In this document: positions 1-6,158 of the stretch, one piece after another | Layout of the letters: the number at the start of each line of letters is the position of its first letter | How positions within the stretch are numbered: position 1 is the stretch's first letter | Assembly: GCA_031539425.1 (NCBI GenBank) | Contig: JAVKLI010000073.1 | Coordinates: 1 to 6,285 of the forward strand | Length of the DNA: 6,285 nt | Origin: UBA4416 sp031539425 | GTDB taxonomy: Bacteria > Bacteroidota > Bacteroidia > B-17B0 > Aurantibacillaceae | Direction of reading: 5' to 3' | Notes under the pieces: model-generated | Told to the model about the DNA's origin: nothing | What the model saw: only the letters and a program-made list of their open reading frames with translations | Databases searched by the model: none | Translations under genes and position numbers: made by a program

Positions 1-148
1 AGAGCAAATACAAGTAGTAGAAGCTAAATTAAACAACAGGCCACGAAAAAGATTTGGATATTTAACCCCTAAAGAAGTATATTTACAAACAATTAAAAAC
101 AAAGGACGAAAAGTTGCATTTATAACTTGAATCCGCCAAAGAAAATCA
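1..148 (+). mobile_element. Right-hand end of an IS30-family insertion sequence (outer boundary unresolved)
   Basis: The transposase fragment implies that an insertion sequence enters from the left and ends close to or just after base 130. In IS30 elements the transposase usually stops very near the right inverted repeat, and the repeat can overlap the last codons, so bases from about 110 to about 145 are the likely place for the right terminal repeat. The left repeat is not in the window, so neither the repeat nor a target-site duplication can be confirmed. The right coordinate given is only the last base before the VWA stop codon, not an observed boundary. Confidence 0.5.
2..130 (+). CDS. 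IS30-family transposase, C-terminal fragment (5' end outside window)
   Basis: This is the last 42 codons of an open frame that enters from the left edge and ends at TGA 128-130. The translation contains NNRPRKRFGYLTPKEV followed by a basic tail ending VAFIT. The N-N-R-P-R-K-R-x-G-[YW]-x-T-P-x-E motif is the conserved C-terminal end of the rve-type DDE integrase domain in IS30-family transposases; the Glu of TPxEV lies beyond the catalytic DDE triad. The visible part shows no frameshift or stop, so the gene could be intact, but the catalytic residues and the helix-turn-helix lie outside the window. It is the only plus-strand gene here and runs towards the VWA gene, with 18 bp between the two stop codons. 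The family call is strong; element identity and activity cannot be judged. Confidence 0.9.
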   Translation, partial: EQIQVVEAKLNNRPRKRFGYLTPKEVYLQTIKNKGRKVAFIT

Positions 149-1516
149 TTAAATCAGTCTCACATTAATAGTTTGGTTAGATTGTACATTAAAATTACGT
201 TCAATAGTTTGTGTGGTTTGTTTAGAATTAGCATATCTATACACTAATTTATACTTACCTGGTTGTAAGCATAAAAATTCATTTTCAAATTTATTTTCTA
301 AGTTGCATACCCATGTTACTGATTTGCCCGTATCTAAATAAATACTTCCAAAGCCAATGCTGCCCTTTGCTATGTATACATAACCTGGTGCGGGTATTTT
401 AATTGTATTTAAAGAGCTTTGTACAATTTCTACTTTTGATAGTTTAATTCGAGGTAAGGTGAGTATTTCTAGGTCGTAAAATCCGGTTAGATACTTTTCG
501 GTTTTACCTAAATTTTGGGTGTTAATAGTTTCAAACGTATTGATTTTACTAATTACTACAGATGTATTAAAATTAGCTTTGGTGTCAAGTTCTACTTTTA
601 AAAATCCTTGTGGTGTATTTACTTTTATTTTATTGTGTATACCTGTAGTTAATGTAATATTTTTTAATTCTACTGGTGGGGTGGTATGAATCAATAAATC
701 ATACTCATTGTTAGGGTTTAAAAATAAGGTATCTGGGTTGCCTAGATGATTTAAAGTGTGTAAATAATTGTACACCACGGCTTTTGAAGTGCTGTTAAAA
801 AATGTCATGTTTACATCGGTTTCTGAAGGCTTTTTATTTATATCTAGTAAATCTACTTCTGCAGTGGTTTGAGATAAGGCTTCGGTTAATATGAGGTTTA
901 GCACGTCTTTAAAATTAGCTTCATTACTCACGTCATAAAATTTCCCTATGCATGAAAACGCATCTGTAAAATTAGCATTAAGCCCTACTCCAATAATAAA
1001 AGGCCTAAGCGTAATACCTAATTGTTGTAATTTAGCAGATACTTCACAAGGGTTACCATCGCACTCTTCTAAACCATCCGTAATTAAAATAATAATGTTA
1101 CGGCAATTGTGACAAGGTGTAAAATCTTTGCGGCTTTCGCCTAAAGAGTAAGCGATAGGGGTGGTCCCCATTGGCTCAAGTGCCATTATTCTATCTTTAA
1201 TTTTAGCTACATTATTAAAAAATTTATCAAAGGGCACTTCTAACTGCGAATCTTTACAATTTCTATTTGGCCTAATAAATGTGGTATGTCCATAACATCG
1301 TAATGCTACTTCTAAATTGGGCATGGGTTTGATGCTATCTAAAAATTCGCACAAATATTTTTTAGCAACTGAAATTTTTGTGTTAGAATTCCATGGCGCA
1401 TACATGCTGTAGGAATCATCAAATATGAATAATATGCGGTTAGTAGTTTGGCTTATTAATGGATAATTAATAAGGCATATAACACAAATTAAAATTGTAT
1501 AAAAAAGTGTTTTCAA
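149..1516 (-). CDS. Secreted von Willebrand factor type A (VWA) domain protein
   Basis: A 455-residue exported protein. Residues 1-22 form a signal peptide (MKT, then a hydrophobic stretch to PLIS) with likely cleavage before Q23; there is no lipobox Cys. Residues about 27-215 are a VWA domain with a complete metal-ion-dependent adhesion site: D33-x-S35-x-S37, T119 in GTTP, and D147 in ITDG. The following EECDGNPC stretch (150-157) and the C136-x-x-C139 pair suggest disulphides outside the cytoplasm. Residues about 218-455 are strand-rich, probably two or more Ig-like or PEGA-like beta-sandwich units, ending in a typical last strand. VWA domains bind metal and partner proteins; the ligand here is unknown. 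The start codon is TTG: an in-frame TAG lies directly upstream, and only this start keeps the signal peptide. It lies 3 bp after the transketolase stop, so it is probably translated from the same mRNA. Fold and export are well supported; the function is not. Confidence 0.88.
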   Translation of the reverse strand: MKTLFYTILICVICLINYPLISQTTNRILFIFDDSYSMYAPWNSNTKISVAKKYLCEFLDSIKPMPNLEVALRCYGHTTFIRPNRNCKDSQLEVPFDKFFNNVAKIKDRIMALEPMGTTPIAYSLGESRKDFTPCHNCRNIIILITDGLEECDGNPCEVSAKLQQLGITLRPFIIGVGLNANFTDAFSCIGKFYDVSNEANFKDVLNLILTEALSQTTAEVDLLDINKKPSETDVNMTFFNSTSKAVVYNYLHTLNHLGNPDTLFLNPNNEYDLLIHTTPPVELKNITLTTGIHNKIKVNTPQGFLKVELDTKANFNTSVVISKINTFETINTQNLGKTEKYLTGFYDLEILTLPRIKLSKVEIVQSSLNTIKIPAPGYVYIAKGSIGFGSIYLDTGKSVTWVCNLENKFENEFLCLQPGKYKLVYRYANSKQTTQTIERNFNVQSNQTINVRLI

Positions 1517-1519
1517 CTA

Positions 1520-2368
1520 TTAATAATCGCCAACAGTTTGAGGTAATTGGTTTAATGCTGCTTCTAATTGACTATCATTTGGCGCTGATCCATGCCATTT
1601 GTGTGTACCCATCATGAAATCTACACCTGAACCCATTTCTGTTTTCATGATAACTATTACTGGCTTACCTTTACCTGTGTGTTGTTTGGCTTGGTTTAAC
1701 CCTTCAATTACCTCTTCAATGTTATTGCCGTTTTTAATATCAAGTACCGTCCATCCAAAGGCTTTAAATTTATCATGTAAGTTTCCTAATGTTAAAACAT
1801 CATCTACATCACCATCAATTTGTCGGCCATTATAATCTATAGTAGCAATATAGTTATCTACCTTTTTGGCTGCTGCAAACATGGCTGCTTCCCATATTTG
1901 TCCTTCTTGCAACTCGCCATCTCCGTGTAGGCTATATACTATTTGAGTATCATTATTTAGTTTTTTAGCTAATGCAGTGCCTATGGCCACACTCATACCT
2001 TGGCCTAATGATCCGCTGGCAATACGTACACCTGGCAAATGTTCATGGGTAGTTGGATGTCCTTGTAAACGTGAGTTTAGCTTTCTAAATGTTTTTAATT
2101 CAGCTACTTCAAAATAACCAACTCTAGCCAAAACACTATAAAATACTGGTGAAATATGACCGTTACTTAAAAAAAACACATCTTCGTTAGTGCCATTCAT
2201 CACAAATGGTTTTGGTTGATGCTTCATAATTTTAAAATACAAAGCCACTAAAAATTCTACACAGCCTAACGAACCGCCAGGATGACCAGAATTTACAGCA
2301 TGTACCATGCGTATAATATCTCTTCGTACTTGTGTAGAAATAGTTTGTAATTGTTGTGTATCTGCCAT
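1520..2368 (-). CDS. Transketolase, N-terminal (thiamine-diphosphate-binding) subunit
   Basis: A 282-residue protein matching the N-terminal third to half of transketolase (EC 2.2.1.1), which moves two-carbon ketol units between sugar phosphates in the non-oxidative pentose phosphate pathway in the cytoplasm. Family landmarks in order: SGHPGGSLG (27-35) with H29, LSNGHISP (67-74) with H71, GHP (103-105), ASGSLGQG (117-124), the thiamine-diphosphate/Mg motif starting G149-D150-G151 and closing at N180-G181 in IDYNGRQIDG, and THKWHGSAPN (255-264). The pyrimidine-binding and C-terminal domains of full-length transketolase are absent, and the protein ends naturally with tandem stops TAA TAG. It is therefore one half of a split enzyme of the kind common in Bacteroidota and archaea, not a truncation. 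The partner subunit is not in this window. The ATG start gives the usual length for the split N-terminal subunit and follows the carA stop by 18 bp. A transketolase-like paralogue with other specificity is possible. Confidence 0.93.
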   Translation of the reverse strand: MADTQQLQTISTQVRRDIIRMVHAVNSGHPGGSLGCVEFLVALYFKIMKHQPKPFVMNGTNEDVFFLSNGHISPVFYSVLARVGYFEVAELKTFRKLNSRLQGHPTTHEHLPGVRIASGSLGQGMSVAIGTALAKKLNNDTQIVYSLHGDGELQEGQIWEAAMFAAAKKVDNYIATIDYNGRQIDGDVDDVLTLGNLHDKFKAFGWTVLDIKNGNNIEEVIEGLNQAKQHTGKGKPVIVIMKTEMGSGVDFMMGTHKWHGSAPNDSQLEAALNQLPQTVGDY

Positions 2369-2386
2369 ATCAGCTTTTTTAATATT

Positions 2387-3502
2387 TTATTGTTTTGATT
2401 TTTTAATATTTTCCACAAAGTCATCAAATAGGTAGCGTGCATCAAGAGGCCCTGGACAAGATTCGGGATGGTATTGAACAGAAAATACAGGTTTGTTTTT
2501 TAATTTAAAACCTTCCACTGTTTGATCGTTTAGGTTAAGATGTGTAATTTCTAAAAGATTAGAATCGTCAACTGCTTTTTTGTCTACAGCAAAGCCATGG
2601 TTTTGAGATGTTATTTCACTTTTATTGGTGGTTATGTTTTTTACTGGATGGTTAATACCTCTATGCCCATTATGCATTTTAAATGTGGCTACACCTTGAG
2701 ATTCGGCCAATAATTGATGCCCTAAGCAAATGCCAAATACGGGCTTACTTAAGTTTACAATATCCTTAACAAGCTTTATTTGTTGTATCATCGCACTTGG
2801 GTCTCCTGGTCCATTGCTTAGCAAAAAGCCATCAAGATTTAATTTTAAAATAGCATCTATCGATGAAGTCATTGGTATCAGTGTAACCTGGCATTGTCTT
2901 TCTAAAAGGCAACGTATCATATTTTCTTTAGCGCCAAAGTCTATTAAACCTACTTTGTAGGGTGCGTTAATATCTCCAAATTGTTGAACTGATTGTATAG
3001 CCACTTTAGATGACAGCTCTAATCCCTTCATACTAGGCACTTTTGCAAGTTCTGTTTTTAATTGGTCTATTGATTTATTTTCTGATGAAATGATACAGTT
3101 CATGGTTCCTTTGTGTCGAATATGACGAACGACGGCACGTGTATCAAAATCACTAACTGAAATAACTTTGTTTTGGTTTAAATAATCTACTAATGAATGC
3201 TTGGCGCGTTTGCGAGAAAAGCCAGTATTCATTTTTTTACAAATCAATCCAGCTATTTTTACACCTTTACTTTCATATTCCTCTTCGTCTACCCCATAAT
3301 TACCAATATGGCAGGTATTCATTACGATTATTTGTCCAAAATAAGAGGGGTCGGTAAAGGTTTCTTGATAACCCGTCATGGCGGTATTAAAACAAATTTC
3401 GCCAGTTGCAGTACCTATATTGCCGGCTGCATAACCGTAATAAAAAGTACCATCATCTAATAGTAAGGTGGCTTTTTGTTTGGGTTGATATTTTGATTGC
3501 AT
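2387..3502 (-). CDS. carA: Carbamoyl-phosphate synthase, small (glutamine amidotransferase) subunit
   Basis: CarA hydrolyses glutamine and channels ammonia to CarB, which makes carbamoyl phosphate for arginine and pyrimidine synthesis (EC 6.3.5.5). With the ATG start the protein has 371 residues, within the family range. Residues about 10-140 are the CarA N-terminal domain (LLLDDGTFYYG, TGYQETFTDPSYFGQI, SDFDTRAVVRHIRHKGTMN). Residues about 184-371 are a class I glutamine amidotransferase domain: LSNGPGDP (228-235), nucleophile elbow FGICLGHQLLA with C259, NGHRGINHP (278-286), SQNHGFAV (299-306), and QYHPE with H345 and E347. The Cys-His-Glu triad is complete, so an active enzyme is expected. 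The frame can be extended to a TTG at 3530-3532, adding MKIVSETIFF; that extension is not part of the family and the ATG at 3500-3502 is preferred. CarB is not in the window. Transketolase follows after 18 bp, suggesting an operon headed by carA. Confidence 0.97.
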   Translation of the reverse strand: MQSKYQPKQKATLLLDDGTFYYGYAAGNIGTATGEICFNTAMTGYQETFTDPSYFGQIIVMNTCHIGNYGVDEEEYESKGVKIAGLICKKMNTGFSRKRAKHSLVDYLNQNKVISVSDFDTRAVVRHIRHKGTMNCIISSENKSIDQLKTELAKVPSMKGLELSSKVAIQSVQQFGDINAPYKVGLIDFGAKENMIRCLLERQCQVTLIPMTSSIDAILKLNLDGFLLSNGPGDPSAMIQQIKLVKDIVNLSKPVFGICLGHQLLAESQGVATFKMHNGHRGINHPVKNITTNKSEITSQNHGFAVDKKAVDDSNLLEITHLNLNDQTVEGFKLKNKPVFSVQYHPESCPGPLDARYLFDDFVENIKKSKQ

Positions 3503-3646
3503 GAAAAAAATGGTTTCTGAAACTATTTTCAAAAATGCAAAAAAAATAGGTTTATTTGAATTGATGTTAATAAAACTTTAAAAAATCAACTGAATAAATT
3601 TAAAATGTATTGATTCTATTTTGAAATAACATACATAAATTCTTGT

Positions 3647-3670
3647 AAATCAAAATAGTTTTATTGATTT
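3647..3670. repeat. 7-bp perfect inverted repeat, candidate operator upstream of carA
   Basis: AAATCAA at 3647-3653 is matched by TTGATTT at 3664-3670 with a 10-bp spacer. It lies about 145-170 bp upstream of the carA start codon. Centre-to-centre half-site spacing is 17 bp, compatible with a dimeric regulator, but in DNA this AT-rich such a dyad may arise by chance. No regulator is identified. Confidence 0.25.
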
Positions 3671-3680
3671 GTATTTGATG

Positions 3681-3708
3681 TTGCTCTTTAAAAACCCATT
3701 TTGAGCAA
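3681..3708. repeat. 6-bp perfect inverted repeat in the carA upstream region
   Basis: TTGCTC at 3681-3686 pairs with GAGCAA at 3703-3708 across a 16-bp A/T-rich spacer. It could be an operator or a weak RNA stem. The long loop and short arms make it poor as a terminator. Confidence 0.2.
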
Positions 3709-3870
3709 TATATAAAAATTGATTATTTTTTATTTTTTTACAATTATATTAGCGTTACACCCTTATTTTATTATTATTTACAAACTTCCATATTTTTTTA
3801 ACCCTGTTAATAAATATGTTACCCAAATAGTAGACACAGTTTTTAGATACACCTTTATAAAATTGCAAGC

Positions 3871-3905
3871 GATAGGCCCCAGTTTTATTATAAAATCAGG
3901 GTATC
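3871..3905 (-). terminator. Imperfect hairpin downstream of yifB, possible transcript end
   Basis: Outer arms GATA (3871-3874) and TATC (3902-3905) pair, then after a two-base bulge CCC (3877-3879) pairs with GGG (3899-3901), and an inner TTTTA (3883-3887) pairs with TAAAA (3891-3895) around a three-base loop; three bases per side between the inner and middle stems are unpaired. It begins about 28 bp past the yifB stop on the minus strand, a sensible place for a terminator or 3'-end-stabilising stem. No clear T-run follows on the minus strand, so intrinsic termination is uncertain. Confidence 0.3.
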
Positions 3906-3933
3906 TATAAATACGCTAAAAAAAACTCACTAC

Positions 3934-5472
3934 TTAAGCCGCCCAGCCCGATCTGTCTAAGCTTCTGTATTGTATTGCTTCGGCTATATGATGGGTTTGT
4001 ATGTTAGATGCGTTTTCTAAATCGGCAATGGTTCTAGATACTTTTATAATTCTATCATAGGCACGTGCCGAGAGACCTAATTTTTCCATAGCATTTTTTA
4101 ATAATGTTTTGCTTACGTCATCTAATTGGCAATAGGTTTCAACGTCTTTACTGCGCATTTGGGAGTTGGTATGAATGCCTTCTTGTGTATTAAAGCGGGC
4201 GTATTGGATCCTTCTTGCGTTTATTACTCTTTCACGTATATCGTTGCTTGATTCTGATTTGTATTCTTTTACCATATCTTTAAAAGGTACTGGTGTTACT
4301 TCAATATGCAAGTCAATTCTATCAAGTAAAGGACCCGATATTTTATTTAAATATTTAGAAACGCTACCTGGCACACACACACAGTCTTTTTCGGGGTGGT
4401 TAAAAAAACCGCAAGGGCAAGGGTTCATACTGGCTACTAGCATAAAATTAGCAGGATATTCGGAGCTATACTTGGCTCTAGATATAGTTACCTTCCGCTC
4501 TTCTAACGGCTGACGCATCACCTCCAACACAGAACGTTTAAACTCTGGTAATTCATCTAAAAATAACACCCCATTATGCGCTAAAGATATTTCTCCTGGT
4601 TGTGCGTTCATCCCTCCACCTACTAAGGCTACATCGCTAATAGTATGATGTGGGCTTCTAAATGGCCTATTGGTAACTAACCCGCCAAGCTGCGTTGTTT
4701 TACCAGCCACACTGTGAACCTTGGTGGTTTCGATGGCTTCGGATAAATTAAGTGGTGGTAAAATAGAAGGGATGCGTTTACTAAGCATTGTTTTGCCAGA
4801 GCCTGGGGGGCCTATTAGTATAACATTGTGCCCACCAGCAGCCGAAATTTCTAATGCGCGTTTAATATTTTCTTGGCCTTTTACATCTGCAAAGTCAAAA
4901 TCAAATTGATGTAATTTAGAGTTAAATTCAGCTTCAATGTCTAATACCGTTGGGGTTGGTTTAACATCTTGATTTAAAAATTCTATAGCCTCTGTAATAT
5001 TGTTTATACCATATACTTCCAAACCTTCTACTACAGCTGCTTCTCGAGCATTAATAGTAGGTAAAATAATACCTTTAAAGCCTTCTTTTTTAGCGTTTAT
5101 AGCAATAGACAATGCGCCTTTAATTGGCCTTAATTCACCATCTAAAGCCAATTCACCCATTATAACATACTTGTGCACATGTTCTGCCTTAATTTGTTCA
5201 GATGCGGCTAAAATACCTATGGCTATAGGTAAATCATAGGCCGACCCCTCTTTTCTCATATTAGCCGGGGCCAAATTGATAGTAATTTGTTTGCCTGGCA
5301 CTTTGTAACCTATATTTTTTAATGCGGCGCTTATGCGCTGCTGACTTTCTTTTACCGCATTATCTGGCAGCCCTACCAAATAAAAATTAATTCCTTGAGA
5401 TACGTTTACTTCTACTGTTACTGTGTTTGCATGAATTTCATACACGGCACTTCCAAATACTTTTACCAACAT
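3934..5472 (-). CDS. yifB: YifB/ComM-family Mg-chelatase-like AAA+ ATPase
   Basis: A 512-residue cytoplasmic protein of the usual family length. Residues about 1-170 form the N-terminal S5/Lon-protease-like domain (YLVGLPDNAVKES 31-43; EGSAYDLPIAIGIL 75-88; MGELALDGELRPIKGAL 105-121). Residues about 190-390 are the AAA+ core: Walker A GPPGSGKT (221-228, K227), NRPFRSPHHTISDVALVGGG (268-287), Walker B VLFLDE (302-307), and an arginine-finger-type LLDRID (382-387, R385). A cysteine cluster C352-x-C354 and C364-x-C366 may bind metal. The C-terminal Mg-chelatase domain carries LSARAYDRIIKVSRTIADL (467-485), the sensor-2 region. In Haemophilus and Vibrio, ComM is a hexameric helicase that promotes branch migration during natural transformation; a DNA-processing role here is inferred from the family, and it is not a chlorophyll enzyme. 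ATG at 5470-5472 fits the family start. The DUF5683-like gene ends 101 bp upstream; the palindrome pair sits between them. Confidence 0.96.
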   Translation of the reverse strand: MLVKVFGSAVYEIHANTVTVEVNVSQGINFYLVGLPDNAVKESQQRISAALKNIGYKVPGKQITINLAPANMRKEGSAYDLPIAIGILAASEQIKAEHVHKYVIMGELALDGELRPIKGALSIAINAKKEGFKGIILPTINAREAAVVEGLEVYGINNITEAIEFLNQDVKPTPTVLDIEAEFNSKLHQFDFDFADVKGQENIKRALEISAAGGHNVILIGPPGSGKTMLSKRIPSILPPLNLSEAIETTKVHSVAGKTTQLGGLVTNRPFRSPHHTISDVALVGGGMNAQPGEISLAHNGVLFLDELPEFKRSVLEVMRQPLEERKVTISRAKYSSEYPANFMLVASMNPCPCGFFNHPEKDCVCVPGSVSKYLNKISGPLLDRIDLHIEVTPVPFKDMVKEYKSESSNDIRERVINARRIQYARFNTQEGIHTNSQMRSKDVETYCQLDDVSKTLLKNAMEKLGLSARAYDRIIKVSRTIADLENASNIQTHHIAEAIQYRSLDRSGWAA

Positions 5473-5525
5473 AATTTTGTGTTTTAAATTAACAGCAATA
5501 TTATTAGGTAAATTTTATACCTCTT

Positions 5526-5541
5526 GCTATAAATTGTAGCG
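5526..5541 (-). repeat. Palindromic 16-mer, copy B
   Basis: On the minus strand this reads CGCTACAATTTATAGC, an imperfect palindrome with GCTA/TAGC arms. It differs from copy A at two bases only and starts 27 bp further along the minus strand. It lies 54-69 bp upstream of the yifB start codon. Confidence 0.6.
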
Positions 5542-5552
5542 AGCTTATAAAT

Positions 5553-5568
5553 GCTATAGATTATAGCG
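5553..5568 (-). repeat. Palindromic 16-mer, copy A (perfect 6-bp arms)
   Basis: On the minus strand this reads CGCTATAATCTATAGC, with perfect GCTATA/TATAGC arms around a three-base centre. It starts 5 bp after the stop codon of the DUF5683-like gene, so it could form a small stem in that mRNA. The arms are AT-rich and no T-run follows, so it makes a weak terminator; with copy B it looks more like a paired binding site or a small local duplication. Confidence 0.6.
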
Positions 5569-5573
5569 TAAAA

Positions 5574-6158
5574 TTAAAAATGTAGCGAAAGCTTAAAACC
5601 TAAATTGGCTTGACTGTTAATATTGATAAGACTTGTAGGCTCAATACGTAAGACTATGTTTTCGTTACTTTTTTCATACATTAAGAAATGTGCATCTACA
5701 TTGGCATCAATAATATTTAAAATATAAAATACTGATCCTAACAAAATAGCCAAATCTCTATCCTTAGCGTAGTAATTTTTTTGTGTTATTAATTGAGTAC
5801 TTGTTAAACCACTGTTATTAATAGTAGTTGCGTCATTATCATAAAGGGCAGTTAAATTATTGCTATAGTAACTATATTGATTATGGCTTAAAATAGCCCA
5901 ATAGCCAATACCTGCAAGCCCCCCAAAAACAATGGGCGCCTTCCAATATTTTTTATTACACAGTTGGCCTAGTCCTGGTAATAGGGCACTCATAATGGTA
6001 ACAGTTTTTGGTTTAAAAACAGTAACTTCATTTTTTTGAGTGACAGTGGTTAAACTAGCTACTGTTGGCTTAATTTGAGCTAATACAGAATTGGAAACTA
6101 AAAACACACAAATAGTTAATTTTAACTGTTTTGTATTTAATATCATATTTAAAATCAT
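5574..6158 (-). CDS. DUF5683-like exported/membrane protein of unknown function
   Basis: A 194-residue protein. An N-terminal signal sequence ends at SVLA, with likely cleavage before Q28. The core (about 50-160) shows the pattern I associate with DUF5683: TIMSALLPGLGQLCNKKYWKAPIVFGGLAGIGYW (54-87), containing PGLGQ (61-65) and KKYWK (69-73) and leading into a membrane segment at about 74-91; then a polar, Tyr- and Asn-rich stretch, and a second segment DRDLAILLGSVFYILNIIDA (133-152) followed by NVDAHF. The C-terminal 30 residues are strand-like. The family is widespread in Bacteroidota, often near parB, with no known biochemical role. Two starts are possible: ATG at 6156-6158 and ATG at 6144-6146, the latter giving MILNTKQLKL and a normal signal peptide; the former duplicates the MILN motif. 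Family assignment is by motif memory, not by a search. Confidence 0.8.
   Translation of the reverse strand: MILNMILNTKQLKLTICVFLVSNSVLAQIKPTVASLTTVTQKNEVTVFKPKTVTIMSALLPGLGQLCNKKYWKAPIVFGGLAGIGYWAILSHNQYSYYSNNLTALYDNDATTINNSGLTSTQLITQKNYYAKDRDLAILLGSVFYILNIIDANVDAHFLMYEKSNENIVLRIEPTSLININSQANLGFKLSLHF

Larger units (their letters stand above)
3503..3933. promoter_or_regulatory. AT-rich intergenic region upstream of the carA cluster and downstream of yifB
   Basis: This 431-bp stretch has no coding region I can support. It should hold the carA promoter and leader (right next to 3502) and the end of the yifB transcript. I found no clean match to the Bacteroidota promoter pattern (TTG, about 19-21 bp, TAnnTTTG) on the minus strand; near matches such as TACATTTT (rc of about 3604-3611) lack a well-spaced TTG. 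Three dyads are listed separately. A 63-codon plus-strand frame (3719-3910) and a short minus-strand frame over the same bases look like chance low-complexity reading frames. Confidence 0.5.
5473..5573. promoter_or_regulatory. Intergenic region between the DUF5683-like gene and yifB
   Basis: These 101 bp are AT-rich and hold two near-identical 16-bp palindromes plus a weaker dyad GGTA/TACC at 5507-5521. They may carry the yifB promoter, a terminator for the upstream gene, or operator sites. No clear TAnnTTTG element is visible on the minus strand, so whether yifB has its own promoter or is read through from the upstream gene is open. Confidence 0.4.

Noticed and set aside
149..2368. Possibility that the transketolase is a full-length enzyme broken by a frameshift or early stop
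   Set aside because: The downstream frame encodes a signal peptide and VWA domain, with no pyrimidine-binding transketolase sequence; the N-terminal subunit ends at its normal length.
3503..3532. N-terminal extension of CarA from a TTG at 3530-3532
   Set aside because: The ten extra residues (MKIVSETIFF) have no counterpart in CarA as I know it, and an ATG at 3500-3502 gives a normal N-terminus and length.
3719..3910. 63-codon plus-strand frame in the gap between carA and yifB
   Set aside because: Its composition (Ile, Phe, Tyr, Lys) is what AT-rich non-coding DNA yields; no recognisable motif, neighbour or start context supports it. A minus-strand frame over the same bases is no better.
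4175..4513. Plus-strand frames inside yifB, carA and transketolase (for example 4175-4513, 3197-3460, 1599-1835, 5000-5239)
   Set aside because: They lie antisense to strongly supported conserved genes and show no motif of their own.
3934..5472. Magnesium chelatase for chlorophyll synthesis
   Set aside because: The N-terminal Lon-like domain, cysteine cluster and length are those of YifB/ComM, and no tetrapyrrole genes are present.
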